Positions 1 to 6,989 of a stretch of DNA of 30,733 nt are shown here, piece after piece (the stretch's first letter is position 1; the number at the start of each line of letters is the position of its first letter). The notes beneath the pieces were generated by a model that searched no databases, was not told where the DNA came from, and worked only from the letters and a program-made list of their open reading frames with translations. Position numbers and translations under genes: made by a program. The stretch comes from X23 sp050251575. Lineage in GTDB: Bacteria; Bacillota; Clostridia; SK-Y3. Location: NCBI GenBank assembly GCA_050251575.1, contig JBFWMP010000018.1:1-30733 (forward strand), in the 5' to 3' direction.

Positions 1-242
1 GCAACGTCCTAAAGGATGGCAAGCTGCTCTTGGTATTTGAGATTACCGGTGAGAAATCGACAGGAACAATCTTCAACTACACTGTAAAGGAAACCGGATG
101 GGCAACTGATAACGGCAGCATCTACGGTGCAAACAAGGTAACGAATGCAAATTTCGGCTATGGTGCAAATCATGGGCCGGTTCTCTACTACGACTTAAAG
201 AACACCCTGCAGGATGATATCTCTGAGTACCGGGGCTGGTAA
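1..242 (+). CDS. C-terminal part of an unrecognised protein (5' truncated)
   Basis: The reading frame is open from base 3 and ends at a TAA at 240-242, so the gene begins before the window. The visible 79 residues run from NVLKDGKLLL to DISEYRGW. They are Gly/Asn/Tyr-rich (GANKVTNANFGYGANHG) and look like a beta-rich extracellular or structural C-terminus, but I do not recognise a family. A strong intrinsic terminator follows within 20 bases, so this is the last gene of a rightward operon. It may be another large surface protein like the one at the right edge of the window, but that is only inferred from composition. The internal TTG at base 30 is not a likely start, because the frame is open upstream of it. 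Confidence 0.6.
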   Translation, partial: NVLKDGKLLLVFEITGEKSTGTIFNYTVKETGWATDNGSIYGANKVTNANFGYGANHGPVLYYDLKNTLQDDISEYRGW

Positions 243-260
243 GAAAATAGAGCTTTAAAC

Positions 261-300
261 AAAAGCACTTTCCTAATATAAAAAGGAAAGTGCTTTTGTT
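261..300 (+). terminator. Intrinsic terminator after the left-edge gene
   Basis: AAAAGCACTTTCCT and AGGAAAGTGCTTTT pair perfectly around a short AT loop and are followed by a T-rich tract. The hairpin starts about 18 bases after the stop codon of the rightward gene that ends at 242. Confidence 0.85.
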
Positions 301-424
301 TTCCACAGTAATAGATTTTTTATCCAACAAAGTAAAAGTTGAAAAGGGGAGAGGGGGTGTAATGTTTTTTATACATATTATTTAGGATTAAGACAAAAGA
401 AAAGACATTTCTTTTAAAAAATTA
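301..424 (+). other. Gene-free stretch with an orphan start signal
   Basis: A purine-rich Shine-Dalgarno-like tract (GGGGAGAGGGGGTGT, from 346) precedes an ATG at 362, but the frame stops after seven codons (stop 383-385). The tract resembles the G-rich ribosome binding sites of the replication module further right, so this could be the start of a truncated gene. No other coding signal was seen. Confidence 0.3.
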
Positions 425-459
425 TGAGCATCTACACATATACTGTAGGTGCTCTTTTA
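425..459. terminator. Hairpin terminator, probably serving the leftward recombinase
   Basis: GAGCATCTACA and TGTAGGTGCTC form an 11-bp stem with one G-T pair. T-runs lie on both sides (TTTTAT to the right, ATAATTTTTT on the other strand), so it could act in both directions. It lies about 100 bases downstream of the leftward recombinase gene that ends at 559. Confidence 0.7.
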
Positions 460-558
460 TAAATAAAGTTCAAAAAACAGCAATAATAGAGAAATATATT
501 TTCCACATTTAACTTGAATAAAGTTCACAAAATCACTGCTTTTTGTCAAAAATTTTTT

Positions 559-1638
559 CTACATATCATTCTTATTATTTAAATCATTCTTTAAAACTGT
601 AAAATTCCTCATTACAGATTTTTTAGCTTTAGCAGTATATTGCGCATAGAAGCGATGTGTAACTTCGATATTAGCATGACCCAGTAAATCTGCAACCATT
701 TTTATATCAATACCGTCCTCTAGCATATTGCACGCAAATGTTCGACGAAGAGCATGAATAGTCATTTTATCCGGATTATCAATTCCTGCAAGGATACAGT
801 ACTGCTTAAACTGTTTTTCAACCGCAGATACAGTAATGCGAGTCTTTCTATTACTTAAAAAAAGAGCATCTTTACTGTTGTTATCTGCAGCCAGAATCCA
901 TTTTCGTTGGTTTATATATGTAAATAATTCATTTTCAACTTGTATCGGCATAAAGACAACTTCTTGGTTGCCGCCTTTTCGAGTAACTATAAAGTTTTGA
1001 TCTTCAAAATCAATATCTGAAATATTTAGATTAATAAGTTCACTAATACGAATACCGGTTCCAAGGAGGGTTATAAACATTGCAATATCTCTTTGTTTTC
1101 TAGATATATATAATGCCTGATTGCGGTCCTTGAGATACTTCTCACCATTATATAAGACATCAATGAGATTAATAGTATCTCGACTAGATAAGGGTCTCTT
1201 GATTTTATGTTTTACATTAGGTAAGTCCAGCTTCTCAGTAATATTAGCTTGAATTTTATCATTTTTATATAGATAACGGAATAGGCTGCGTAATGTTGAA
1301 AGTTTTCGCGCAATACCTTTAGGAGAATTGGTGATTGTTCTTTTAATAGCATTACCGTTAACGTCATGGGTGATAAGGTCATACTTTTCAAGATAGACCT
1401 GGTACCATGAAAAATCCTCTAATGTAATCTCATTTAATAAGGATGGTGTAAAATCTTCAATATTATCAATGTTTGGGTTCTTGCTGATAGATAATAAATA
1501 ATTAAAGAAAATTTTGATGTCTATGCAATAGGCTAATTGTGTATTAATACTTTCACCATTGTAATAAACACGTACAAAATCGAATACAAAATCCGGCAAA
1601 GAAGAAAGATAATCTCTAAGATATTTATGTTTAGACAT
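559..1638 (-). CDS. Tyrosine recombinase / integrase (XerC/D type)
   Basis: This 359-residue site-specific recombinase has the usual two-part build: an N-terminal SAM-like DNA-binding half (about residues 10-140) and a catalytic core. All catalytic residues are visible: R197 (GTGIRISEL), K221 (TRKGG), H295 and R298 (HALRRTF), H321 (LLGH) and the nucleophile Y331. Length and motifs are typical of active integrases of ICEs and transposons. I chose the ATG at 1638 because GGAGGT lies 6 bases upstream; the frame is open six codons further, but those codons overlap the ribosome binding site. A good promoter (1820-1848) with paired palindromic boxes lies upstream, leaving a leader of about 180 nt. 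It is a single-gene unit and probably moves all or part of this region, but its attachment site is not evident. Confidence 0.92.
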   Translation of the reverse strand: MSKHKYLRDYLSSLPDFVFDFVRVYYNGESINTQLAYCIDIKIFFNYLLSISKNPNIDNIEDFTPSLLNEITLEDFSWYQVYLEKYDLITHDVNGNAIKRTITNSPKGIARKLSTLRSLFRYLYKNDKIQANITEKLDLPNVKHKIKRPLSSRDTINLIDVLYNGEKYLKDRNQALYISRKQRDIAMFITLLGTGIRISELINLNISDIDFEDQNFIVTRKGGNQEVVFMPIQVENELFTYINQRKWILAADNNSKDALFLSNRKTRITVSAVEKQFKQYCILAGIDNPDKMTIHALRRTFACNMLEDGIDIKMVADLLGHANIEVTHRFYAQYTAKAKKSVMRNFTVLKNDLNNKNDM

Positions 1639-1819
1639 TTTAAGACCTCCAAACAATAATTCTTATAAAAGGCTTTAATAAAGAATTATAAAATATTTTG
1701 CATTTAAAACAGAATACTAAAACAATCTATTTATACAGCTAATCCCTATAAGCAAAAAAAGCAGTTAAAAATAAGGGGAGAAAAAAATCTATAATTCATA
1801 ATAATAATACTTTATAAGA

Positions 1820-1848
1820 ATTATATCACCAAAATTCAATATAATCAA
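1820..1848 (-). promoter_or_regulatory. Sigma-A promoter for the leftward recombinase
   Basis: On the minus strand TTGATT (1843-1848) and TATAAT (1820-1825) are separated by exactly 17 bases. The first palindromic TCAAA-N3-TTTGA box ends nine bases upstream of the -35. Confidence 0.7.
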
Positions 1849-1857
1849 TTTGTTAGT

Positions 1858-1895
1858 TCTCAAATAGTTTGAAAATTATCTCAAATAGTTTGAAA
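1858..1895. repeat. Tandem palindromic boxes, 21-bp period
   Basis: TCTCAAATAGTTTGAAA occurs twice without mismatch (1858-1874 and 1879-1895), 21 bases apart. The core TCAAA-TAG-TTTGA is a perfect palindrome. Position just upstream of a -35 and spacing of two helical turns suggest an activator or repressor site. Related pairs are found at 10233-10270 and 10788-10835. Confidence 0.75.
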
Positions 1896-1942
1896 TGATT
1901 ATATCTTAATTTTTCATACAAATATGTTTACAATTAAGGTTT

Positions 1943-1972
1943 TTCACGTTATATATATATATACAACGTGAA
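1943..1972. terminator. Hairpin with (TA)n loop, terminator-like
   Basis: TTCACGTT and AACGTGAA flank an alternating TA loop, followed on the plus strand by seven T. The T-run favours rightward termination, although no rightward gene is seen here. It also lies about 95 bases downstream of the leftward nuclease gene that ends at 2066, so it may insulate the two leftward genes. Confidence 0.5.
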
Positions 1973-2065
1973 TTTTTTTGCGGTTAGTCTGGATAATTTT
2001 TCTTTGTTTTTGAGATGCTTTTTTGATTAAATAGTGTGAATATTCACCTCTCTAAAAATTTCATT

Positions 2066-3817
2066 TTACTGATTGCTAGATTTTATTACGGTCAAAATCC
2101 CCTCATTTGAGCCATCTGTATTGTCAGATAAAATTTTGTATTTTATTTCTAAGTTGCTTTTTAGTGAATGGAGTATAATAATCTTATTAAGAAATTTGAG
2201 TTCCTTGGGACGTAAGCCTTTTTCAAGTTTGAGTTCAACAATGTAAGAATTTTTGTCATCGTAGGTGTTCTGTGCAATGTATTTGTCTAACTCAGCATAA
2301 AAATCTTCAGATGTATAATCATGATTACCATTTTTATTTGTAGTTTTATACCAATTTTGATTTTTGGGTTCTACTCCTATATTGCTATCCGCTTTAAATC
2401 CAAATATACTGCTAATAATCCCATTATCTTTGCAAAAAGGCTCTGCTATGTACTGAATAAAATCATCCTTAGGATACTGATCTCCTTGAAAAAGCCTGAC
2501 AGAAGACTTTTCTATAAATAATTTTACAGTAATGTTTTCATCAGTGTTTTCACTTATGTTATGTATAGCTATAGGAAGAATGCAGCACATACTAATATTG
2601 TTTACAAAATCAATTAAGGTATTGTATACAGCTATTTTATACTGTAAATCAATTATCATATCATGTTTTTGTTCTTCAATGTCACTACCATGGTATTTAT
2701 ATGATGTGTTTCCAAAAGTACCAAGGTCCATTTCCTTTTTTAAATTACCAACAAAGAAAAATTCTTTTTCTATATCAATATCAAACAATTCTTTAATTTC
2801 TCTGATAGATTCTTCTTTCTTTGCATCAGAAATTTCAGCATAGCCACTAAGAAATTCAAGCATATTTGGTATAAAACTTGAACTACCACGAGGAACTAAA
2901 TTTTTAAGCATATCCGAATTGATAAGACTTTGATGCTCAGAAGTTATTTCATCTATAGTTGTGGTTATATCATTTTCTTTTTCCTTTGATTTCACAATAT
3001 CGTGGGTCAGTAATTTAATACTATCTATAGCCTTAATTAATTTAATACAACTATCTTTATAATCCTGTAAATATTTTTTATAGCTGTAGTACTCAGTAAT
3101 ATGGCACTCGGATATAGTAGGTGAGTATTTATTTGTTTCTTGATTATAAAACACTAACTCATGTTTAGCATGTTGAAAAACACTTTTTAATATGCCGCCG
3201 CTCGTAAGGTGTATCCAATCAAAAATTTTTTTATCAAAGTCTACCTTTGATATACTATTCCCTTTTGTTCCTAGTAGCATTTGACTAAAAATTACTGATT
3301 CTGATATCAGTTCTAAACATTTGTAATCCAATCTAAATTCCTTAAAGGATAAATATTTATGTAGTGCATCTCTTGTTATGCTTTGTAAGATTGATTCATC
3401 AAAAGGTAGCACAGTAATTGCTATATTATGCGTATCAAAAATAGTTGTGTCGAAGCCTTCCAAAGATTTTCTGGATTTTTCAGGTATAACCCCTGTTTTA
3501 TAGTATGATATAGCATTTATAAAAGTATTTGCATCCTCATCGCATGAACCAATAAGGAAAATTGAATATTCCTTGGATATAGCTTCCGTAACAAGCTCAG
3601 TAATCCATGTCACTATGTTACTCTTACTAAATAAATTTATGGATGACTTTACCTGTATTGATTTTATTAAACAGCCTTTTAACTCTAATGCTATATCTAT
3701 TTTATTCCCAACCGGGTATTCAACATAAATTCTATCCCAATAATCCTGTGTCAATGCTTCTAATACAGACGCAAATCCTTGATACAGAAAACCACGAATA
3801 GACTCTTTACCACCCAT
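2066..3817 (-). CDS. Putative defence nuclease, N-terminal DUF4297/Cap4-like PD-(D/E)XK domain
   Basis: The first 60 residues of this 583-residue protein carry the pattern seen in DUF4297/Cap4-type dsDNA nucleases: GFLYQ (9-13), an acidic residue in VEYP (E33), D41 in KIDIAL and the QVK triad (55-57). The order fits a PD-(D/E)XK active site. Residues 60-583 are not recognised. I see no clear SAVED sensor, so this is not a plain Cap4, and the rest may be an unknown sensor or partner-binding part. I chose ATG 3817 because AAGGAGAAGGTG sits just upstream and an extended -10 promoter lies 29 bases upstream of the start; the frame itself is open 24 codons further. It is transcribed away from the CBASS-like pair and separated from it by a long hairpin, so it is probably a separate defence unit. 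The catalytic assignment rests on motif spacing only. Confidence 0.6.
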   Translation of the reverse strand: MGGKESIRGFLYQGFASVLEALTQDYWDRIYVEYPVGNKIDIALELKGCLIKSIQVKSSINLFSKSNIVTWITELVTEAISKEYSIFLIGSCDEDANTFINAISYYKTGVIPEKSRKSLEGFDTTIFDTHNIAITVLPFDESILQSITRDALHKYLSFKEFRLDYKCLELISESVIFSQMLLGTKGNSISKVDFDKKIFDWIHLTSGGILKSVFQHAKHELVFYNQETNKYSPTISECHITEYYSYKKYLQDYKDSCIKLIKAIDSIKLLTHDIVKSKEKENDITTTIDEITSEHQSLINSDMLKNLVPRGSSSFIPNMLEFLSGYAEISDAKKEESIREIKELFDIDIEKEFFFVGNLKKEMDLGTFGNTSYKYHGSDIEEQKHDMIIDLQYKIAVYNTLIDFVNNISMCCILPIAIHNISENTDENITVKLFIEKSSVRLFQGDQYPKDDFIQYIAEPFCKDNGIISSIFGFKADSNIGVEPKNQNWYKTTNKNGNHDYTSEDFYAELDKYIAQNTYDDKNSYIVELKLEKGLRPKELKFLNKIIILHSLKSNLEIKYKILSDNTDGSNEGILTVIKSSNQ

Positions 3818-3845
3818 ATTATCACCTTCTCCTTTTGATAGGGTA

Positions 3846-3854
3846 ATTATATCA
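3846..3854 (-). promoter_or_regulatory. Extended -10 promoter of the nuclease gene
   Basis: On the minus strand TGATATAAT contains a consensus -10 (3846-3851) with a TG extension. No good -35 is seen 17 bases upstream. Transcription from here would give a leader of only about 20 nt and supports the start at 3817. Confidence 0.5.
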
Positions 3855-3929
3855 TACTTTAATACCTTATCCTGCCATCTATTATCCACAAATCATAATA
3901 AATTAGTATTGTCATCGAAGCCCACGCTC

Positions 3930-3958
3930 AGTGTATGATAACACAAATATGTTTCCAT
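3930..3958 (+). repeat. Left inverted repeat of the candidate cassette
   Basis: It starts with AGTGTATGATAACAC and ends with TCCAT. Its partner is at 6504-6533 on the opposite strand. Confidence 0.55.
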
Positions 3959-3987
3959 GAAAATAACGAAAATGCTGTATTTGAGGT

Positions 3988-4042
3988 TCCTATGGTAACA
4001 CCTTTGTGTCATGAATCATGACACAAAGGTGTTACCATAGGA
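3988..4042. repeat. Long perfect hairpin (26-bp arms, 3-nt loop)
   Basis: Arms 3988-4013 and 4017-4042 are perfectly complementary around AAT. The arm contains ATGGTAACACCTTTGTGTC, which matches an arm of the hairpin at 6447-6504 at about 16 or 17 of 19 positions. No T-run follows, so it is not a typical terminator. It could be a cruciform or a protein-binding palindrome tied to the cassette end. Confidence 0.85.
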
Positions 4043-4391
4043 TCATATTATGGAATTGTAGAAATTAGATGTATACCTTATCTACTATTACTCAACTTCT
4101 GACGGTAATCCTTACAAAAGCTCTGAATGAGCATAATCTGATCATGCTCCAAGAAAGCTTCTACTAAAAACATCTTAACTTCATTATTCTATATTGACTT
4201 ATCAAGGTTCATTTGCTGAATTTAAATTCCTGTGCTCTTTTTTCTTGCATCTGTTAAATACAGACTTCTCCCTATGCTGTTGGTATCTTATTTTCTCTTT
4301 TCTTTGAATAAATCTGTATACGCTTCAGCAAATCTATCTTTATTACTTAAAATTTCTCTTCATTTCGCAATTACATAAATGTTAATTATTG
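4043..4391. other. Gene-free stretch, possible decayed gene
   Basis: No intact gene is visible. On the minus strand a 31-codon frame (4173 down to 4078, MFLVEAFLEHDQ...) without a ribosome binding site reads like the degraded C-terminus of a protein, with stop codons upstream in all frames. I could not identify it. Confidence 0.3.
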
Positions 4392-4421
4392 TAGACTTAG
4401 CATGTATTTGTCATATATAAT
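4392..4421 (+). promoter_or_regulatory. Likely promoter of the broken CxxC gene
   Basis: TAGACT (4392-4397) and TATAAT (4416-4421) are separated by 18 bases and sit 37 bases before the pseudogene start. The CBASS-like pair could be read from here as well. Confidence 0.45.
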
Positions 4422-4457
4422 ATAAATAGGGATTAACCCCAAGAGGTGGTTAGCTAT

Positions 4458-4697
4458 ATGAATGAGTGTTTATTAGGTAAAAGCAATTGTATTGAAAAAC
4501 TCCCATTAGATTAAACAGCTAAGGATGGGATTTTTAGAGATTATAGAAATGAAATTGAAAGGCACGCAAGCTCAAACTATTATTATCCTGATACCTATTT
4601 ATGTTTAGATTGTGGTTATGTAATGAAAAAAATAAATAAAGAAGTATTAGAAAAATATAAAGTTGATATGAAGTTTTTTATTGATAAAGAGTATTAA
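4458..4697 (+). pseudogene. Small cysteine-containing protein interrupted by a TAA
   Basis: A GAGGTGG ribosome binding site precedes ATG 4458. The frame reads MNECLLGKSNCIEKLPLD, meets a TAA at 4512-4514 and then stays open for 60 more codons (TAKDGIFRDY... to FIDKEY) with a stop at 4695-4697. The downstream part has a CLDCGY knuckle and resembles small zinc-binding proteins of about 80 residues. A single nonsense mutation best explains this. Reinitiation at an internal ATG cannot be excluded, but none has a clear ribosome binding site. It sits directly before the CBASS-like operon and may once have belonged to it. Confidence 0.6.
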
Positions 4698-4776
4698 AAA
4701 TATCTATTAAAATTGCCATATCTATTTAGCGTCAATTGTATGTTTACCTAAATAACAGTAAAAGGAGGGATTCCAT

Positions 4777-5655
4777 ATGTCAGTAAGCGATTATTTCAGC
4801 ACATTTTGCTCGAACTTAAGAATGAGTAGTGACACCGTATCTACAATTCAATACAGATATAAACAGATCACCAAAAGAATCAATACCGATTATAGGAATA
4901 GCAGTTCAGAAACTGCATACAGTTTATATGTGGGCTCTTATGGTAGAGGAACAGAAATTTGGACAAGTGATATTGATATGATAGTGCAATTACCATATCA
5001 AACTTATGAAAAATTCAACAAGTATACTAGCAACGGCCAATCTGCTTTATTACAAGAAGTAAAGACAGTTTTACAAAAAACTTATAGTACTTCCTTTGTC
5101 AAAGGAGATGGTCAGGTCGTAGGTATAAACTTCACAGATGGAATTAATTTTGAAATATTACCAGCATTTATTAATAAAGATGGTAGCTATACATATCCAG
5201 ATTCTAATAATGGTGGCAGTTGGAAGATTACTGATCCGAAAAAAGAAATTGATGCTATGAATGCTAGAAACAGTGAGACAAACAAAAATCTCAAGAGACT
5301 ATGCCGTATGGCTCGGTCATGGAAAGAAAAATGTGACGTTCCTATGAGTGGTATCCTGATTGATACTTTAGCTTATAAATTTATTGGAGATTGGCAGTAT
5401 AAAGATAAATCATACTTGTATTACGATTTTATGAGTAGAGATTTTTTCAAATATCTTAAAGATTTAGATACTAAACAAGAATATTGGCTAGCCCCGGGGA
5501 GCAATCGATATGTTTGGAAAAAAGGAAATTTCCAGACTAAAGCATCAACCGCATATGATAATGCCATAGCCGCTATATCCTATGAAACGAATAAGCAAGA
5601 ATACTCAGCAAAACAAAAATGGAGGGAAATATATGGAACAAGATTCCCAGGCTAG
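4777..5655 (+). CDS. SMODS/CD-NTase family nucleotidyltransferase (CBASS-like cyclic oligonucleotide synthase)
   Basis: This 292-residue protein has the nucleotidyltransferase signature GSYGRGT (53-59) followed by SDID (D65 and D67). The third metal ligand is likely E126 in NFEILPAF. An alpha-helical C-terminal half (about 155-290) fits the OAS-like fold. Known SMODS/CD-NTase enzymes make cyclic di- or trinucleotides when phage infection is sensed and activate a neighbouring effector. The gene directly downstream encodes a SLATT two-TM protein, a known partner in this family, and overlaps this gene's 3' end by 23 bases. AAAGGAGGG lies eight bases before ATG 4777. A weak promoter (TTGCCA 4713-4718, 17 bases, TTGTAT) lies just upstream. 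The base specificity of the product cannot be told, and no Cap2/Cap3 or HORMA/TRIP13 genes are present, so it would be a minimal two-gene type. Confidence 0.85.
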   Translation: MSVSDYFSTFCSNLRMSSDTVSTIQYRYKQITKRINTDYRNSSSETAYSLYVGSYGRGTEIWTSDIDMIVQLPYQTYEKFNKYTSNGQSALLQEVKTVLQKTYSTSFVKGDGQVVGINFTDGINFEILPAFINKDGSYTYPDSNNGGSWKITDPKKEIDAMNARNSETNKNLKRLCRMARSWKEKCDVPMSGILIDTLAYKFIGDWQYKDKSYLYYDFMSRDFFKYLKDLDTKQEYWLAPGSNRYVWKKGNFQTKASTAYDNAIAAISYETNKQEYSAKQKWREIYGTRFPG

Positions 5656-6211
5656 TCAAAAATATAAGCTAGAATCTCAAATACGAGAAGCATATGGACG
5701 CGTTACATACACTCAAACTTGCCATGAGAAAAAAATTCAAGGATTAACCTCCCAAAATGAATATATAAAAATTGCACAAATAGTATTATCCGCAACGACA
5801 ACTGGAGGTTTTGTAGCAACTATAATTTCAAATCAAAAAATTGCTGGAATAATAGGAACTGTGATTTCATTAGTATTATTAATATTTAATACATATACTA
5901 AAAACTTCAAATTAGTAGAAACCTCACAGAAGCATCAAAAAGCGTCAGATTTGTTATGGAAAATAAGAGAAGAATATGTATCACTTCTTACAGATTTAGA
6001 AATACTTGACATAAAAGAAATCATGAAAAAACGTGATGAATTACAGAATAGAACAGCAGAAGTATATTCTAATTCACCAAGGACAGATGCAAAAAGCTAT
6101 GCAAAAGCACAAAAAGCCCTTAAAACAGAGGAAGAACAAACTTTTTCTGAAAAAGAGATAGATGTAATGTTACCTAATTCTATTCGAAGAAACAAAGAAC
6201 ATACTTTATGA
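5633..6211 (+). CDS. SLATT-domain two-TM effector
   Basis: This 192-residue membrane protein has an N-terminal helical stretch with the YKLESQIREAYGRVTYT pattern, two TM helices (about 45-66 and 69-88) separated by a very short turn, and a long charged helical C-terminal part. This is the layout of SLATT (SMODS and SLOG-associating two-TM effector) domains. These are predicted to form membrane pores or disrupt the membrane when a neighbouring nucleotidyltransferase makes its signal, stopping phage spread by killing the cell. ATG 5633 is chosen because GGAGG is six to seven bases upstream; the frame is open 17 codons further with no site. Overlap with the nucleotidyltransferase gene implies translational coupling. 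The pore activity is inferred from family, not from this sequence. Confidence 0.82.
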   Translation: MEQDSQASQKYKLESQIREAYGRVTYTQTCHEKKIQGLTSQNEYIKIAQIVLSATTTGGFVATIISNQKIAGIIGTVISLVLLIFNTYTKNFKLVETSQKHQKASDLLWKIREEYVSLLTDLEILDIKEIMKKRDELQNRTAEVYSNSPRTDAKSYAKAQKALKTEEEQTFSEKEIDVMLPNSIRRNKEHTL

Positions 6212-6229
6212 AAGCCTTTTTTATATTTA

Positions 6230-6406
6230 ATGATCAGTGGCGGAATACCTTATTTTAAATTTATACACCTAAATGAACACGATAAAACCTGTAAAATGCA
6301 CTATTGGCTGAATAGCAGTGAGGATATTCTAAGATTTCTGCGCATCAGTGTGTCCAATAAAAACAAGAGCCTAAATCATAGAGATAAACAAAATGGAGTA
6401 TTTTAG
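6230..6406 (+). CDS. Small open frame, 58 codons, unrecognised
   Basis: An uninterrupted frame runs from ATG 6230 (MISGGIPYFKFIHLNEHDKT) to TAG 6404-6406. It starts 18 bases after the SLATT stop, but no ribosome binding site is visible (T-rich upstream). It may be a remnant of a longer gene that once followed the effector, or chance. The rest of 6212-6446 shows no other signal. Confidence 0.25.
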   Translation: MISGGIPYFKFIHLNEHDKTCKMHYWLNSSEDILRFLRISVSNKNKSLNHRDKQNGVF

Positions 6407-6446
6407 TATAATAAATATAATTTTGAATTTGGATCGGAATAATGAA

Positions 6447-6504
6447 TCTGAGACACAAAGCTATTATCATGCTCGATTAAATGGTAATAACTTTGTGTCT
6501 CAGA
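6447..6504. repeat. Long hairpin related to the one at 3988
   Basis: Arms 6447-6470 and 6481-6504 (24 nt) pair at 22 of 24 positions around a 10-nt loop; the two exceptions could form wobble pairs. The arm contains ATGGTAATAACTTTGTGTC, closely matching the hairpin at the other end of the cassette. Confidence 0.8.
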
Positions 6505-6533
6505 TGGAGATATGTTTGTTGTCATCATACACT
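6504..6533 (-). repeat. Right inverted repeat of the candidate cassette
   Basis: On the minus strand it begins AGTGTATGATGACAAC and ends TCCAT, matching 3930-3958. Confidence 0.55.
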
Positions 6534-6555
6534 CGACCCAAACCCCTCTACGGTA

Positions 6556-6600
6556 GATAATAAGAATTAACTTAAAAAGCAAAAGTTAATTCTTATTATC
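6556..6600. terminator. Perfect 18-bp hairpin after tnpC
   Basis: Arms 6556-6573 and 6583-6600 pair perfectly (GATAATAAGAATTAACTT and its complement). The hairpin starts three bases beyond the tnpC stop on the leftward strand. There is no clear T-run, so termination is likely but not certain; it could instead mark the end of the transposon operon. Confidence 0.6.
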
Positions 6601-6602
6601 TA

Positions 6603-6989
6603 TTACGCTTTGTCGTATAGTTTTCCTCTGAGGGCAGACAATTCAGCCTTCAGCTGTTTATTTTCATCTTCCAAAGTTTTAATACGCTTATTCTTTGCAG
6701 CAATCAATACATCCTTACTGGCATTAGTCATTTCTCGTTTGACTTGCTTAGGCGACGGCAATCCTTCCTGCTGCCTTCGAAGAGTCTCAATACGGTCCCG
6801 CACATCAGAGTGGTTATATAGATATGCTTTTGAAACACCGGATTCCATCGAAACACTGTTGAAGTTAATGCGACCCTTCTCTTTAATAAGCTTCTGTATG
6901 GCTGCATCTACCTTTTTAATAGTAGCGTCCTTTTTGTTTCGGGCATGAGCTTTTAGCCCTTCTGTATTAGGCATTCTTGGATTATCCAT
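6603..6989 (-). CDS. tnpC: Tn554-family transposition protein C
   Basis: This 128-residue basic protein is close in size to TnpC of Tn554 (125 residues). It has a small helix-turn-helix-like part (INFNSVSMESGVSKAYLYNH) and a C-terminal coiled coil (KNKRIKTLEDENKQLKAELS). In Tn554, TnpC helps integration and its orientation but is not the recombinase. ATG 6989 has GGAGG nine bases upstream. It overlaps the end of tnpB by eight bases, as expected for a coupled tnpABC operon. The open frame upstream of this ATG reads through the tnpB gene and is not the true start. Confidence 0.88.
   Translation of the reverse strand: MDNPRMPNTEGLKAHARNKKDATIKKVDAAIQKLIKEKGRINFNSVSMESGVSKAYLYNHSDVRDRIETLRRQQEGLPSPKQVKREMTNASKDVLIAAKNKRIKTLEDENKQLKAELSALRGKLYDKA

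Larger units (their letters stand above)
3930..6533. mobile_element. Candidate 2.6-kb cassette bounded by imperfect inverted repeats
   Basis: The sequence at 3930-3958, read inwards, matches the reverse complement of 6504-6533 (AGTGTATGAT exact, then a few transitions and one gap, ending in TCCAT). Just inside each repeat lies a long hairpin, and the two hairpins are themselves related. The interval contains a broken small gene, the nucleotidyltransferase/SLATT pair and non-coding remnants, but no recognisable transposase. I found no target-site duplication. It may be a non-autonomous unit or the shell of an old insertion. Confidence 0.45.

Noticed and set aside
1943..1972. The (TA)n tract as a microsatellite or phase-variation switch.
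   Set aside because: It is short, lies in a hairpin loop outside any gene and not between a -35 and -10.
2321..2843. Plus-strand open frames opposite the nuclease gene.
   Set aside because: They are mirror frames of the well-supported leftward gene, lack ribosome binding sites and encode low-complexity hydrophobic stretches.
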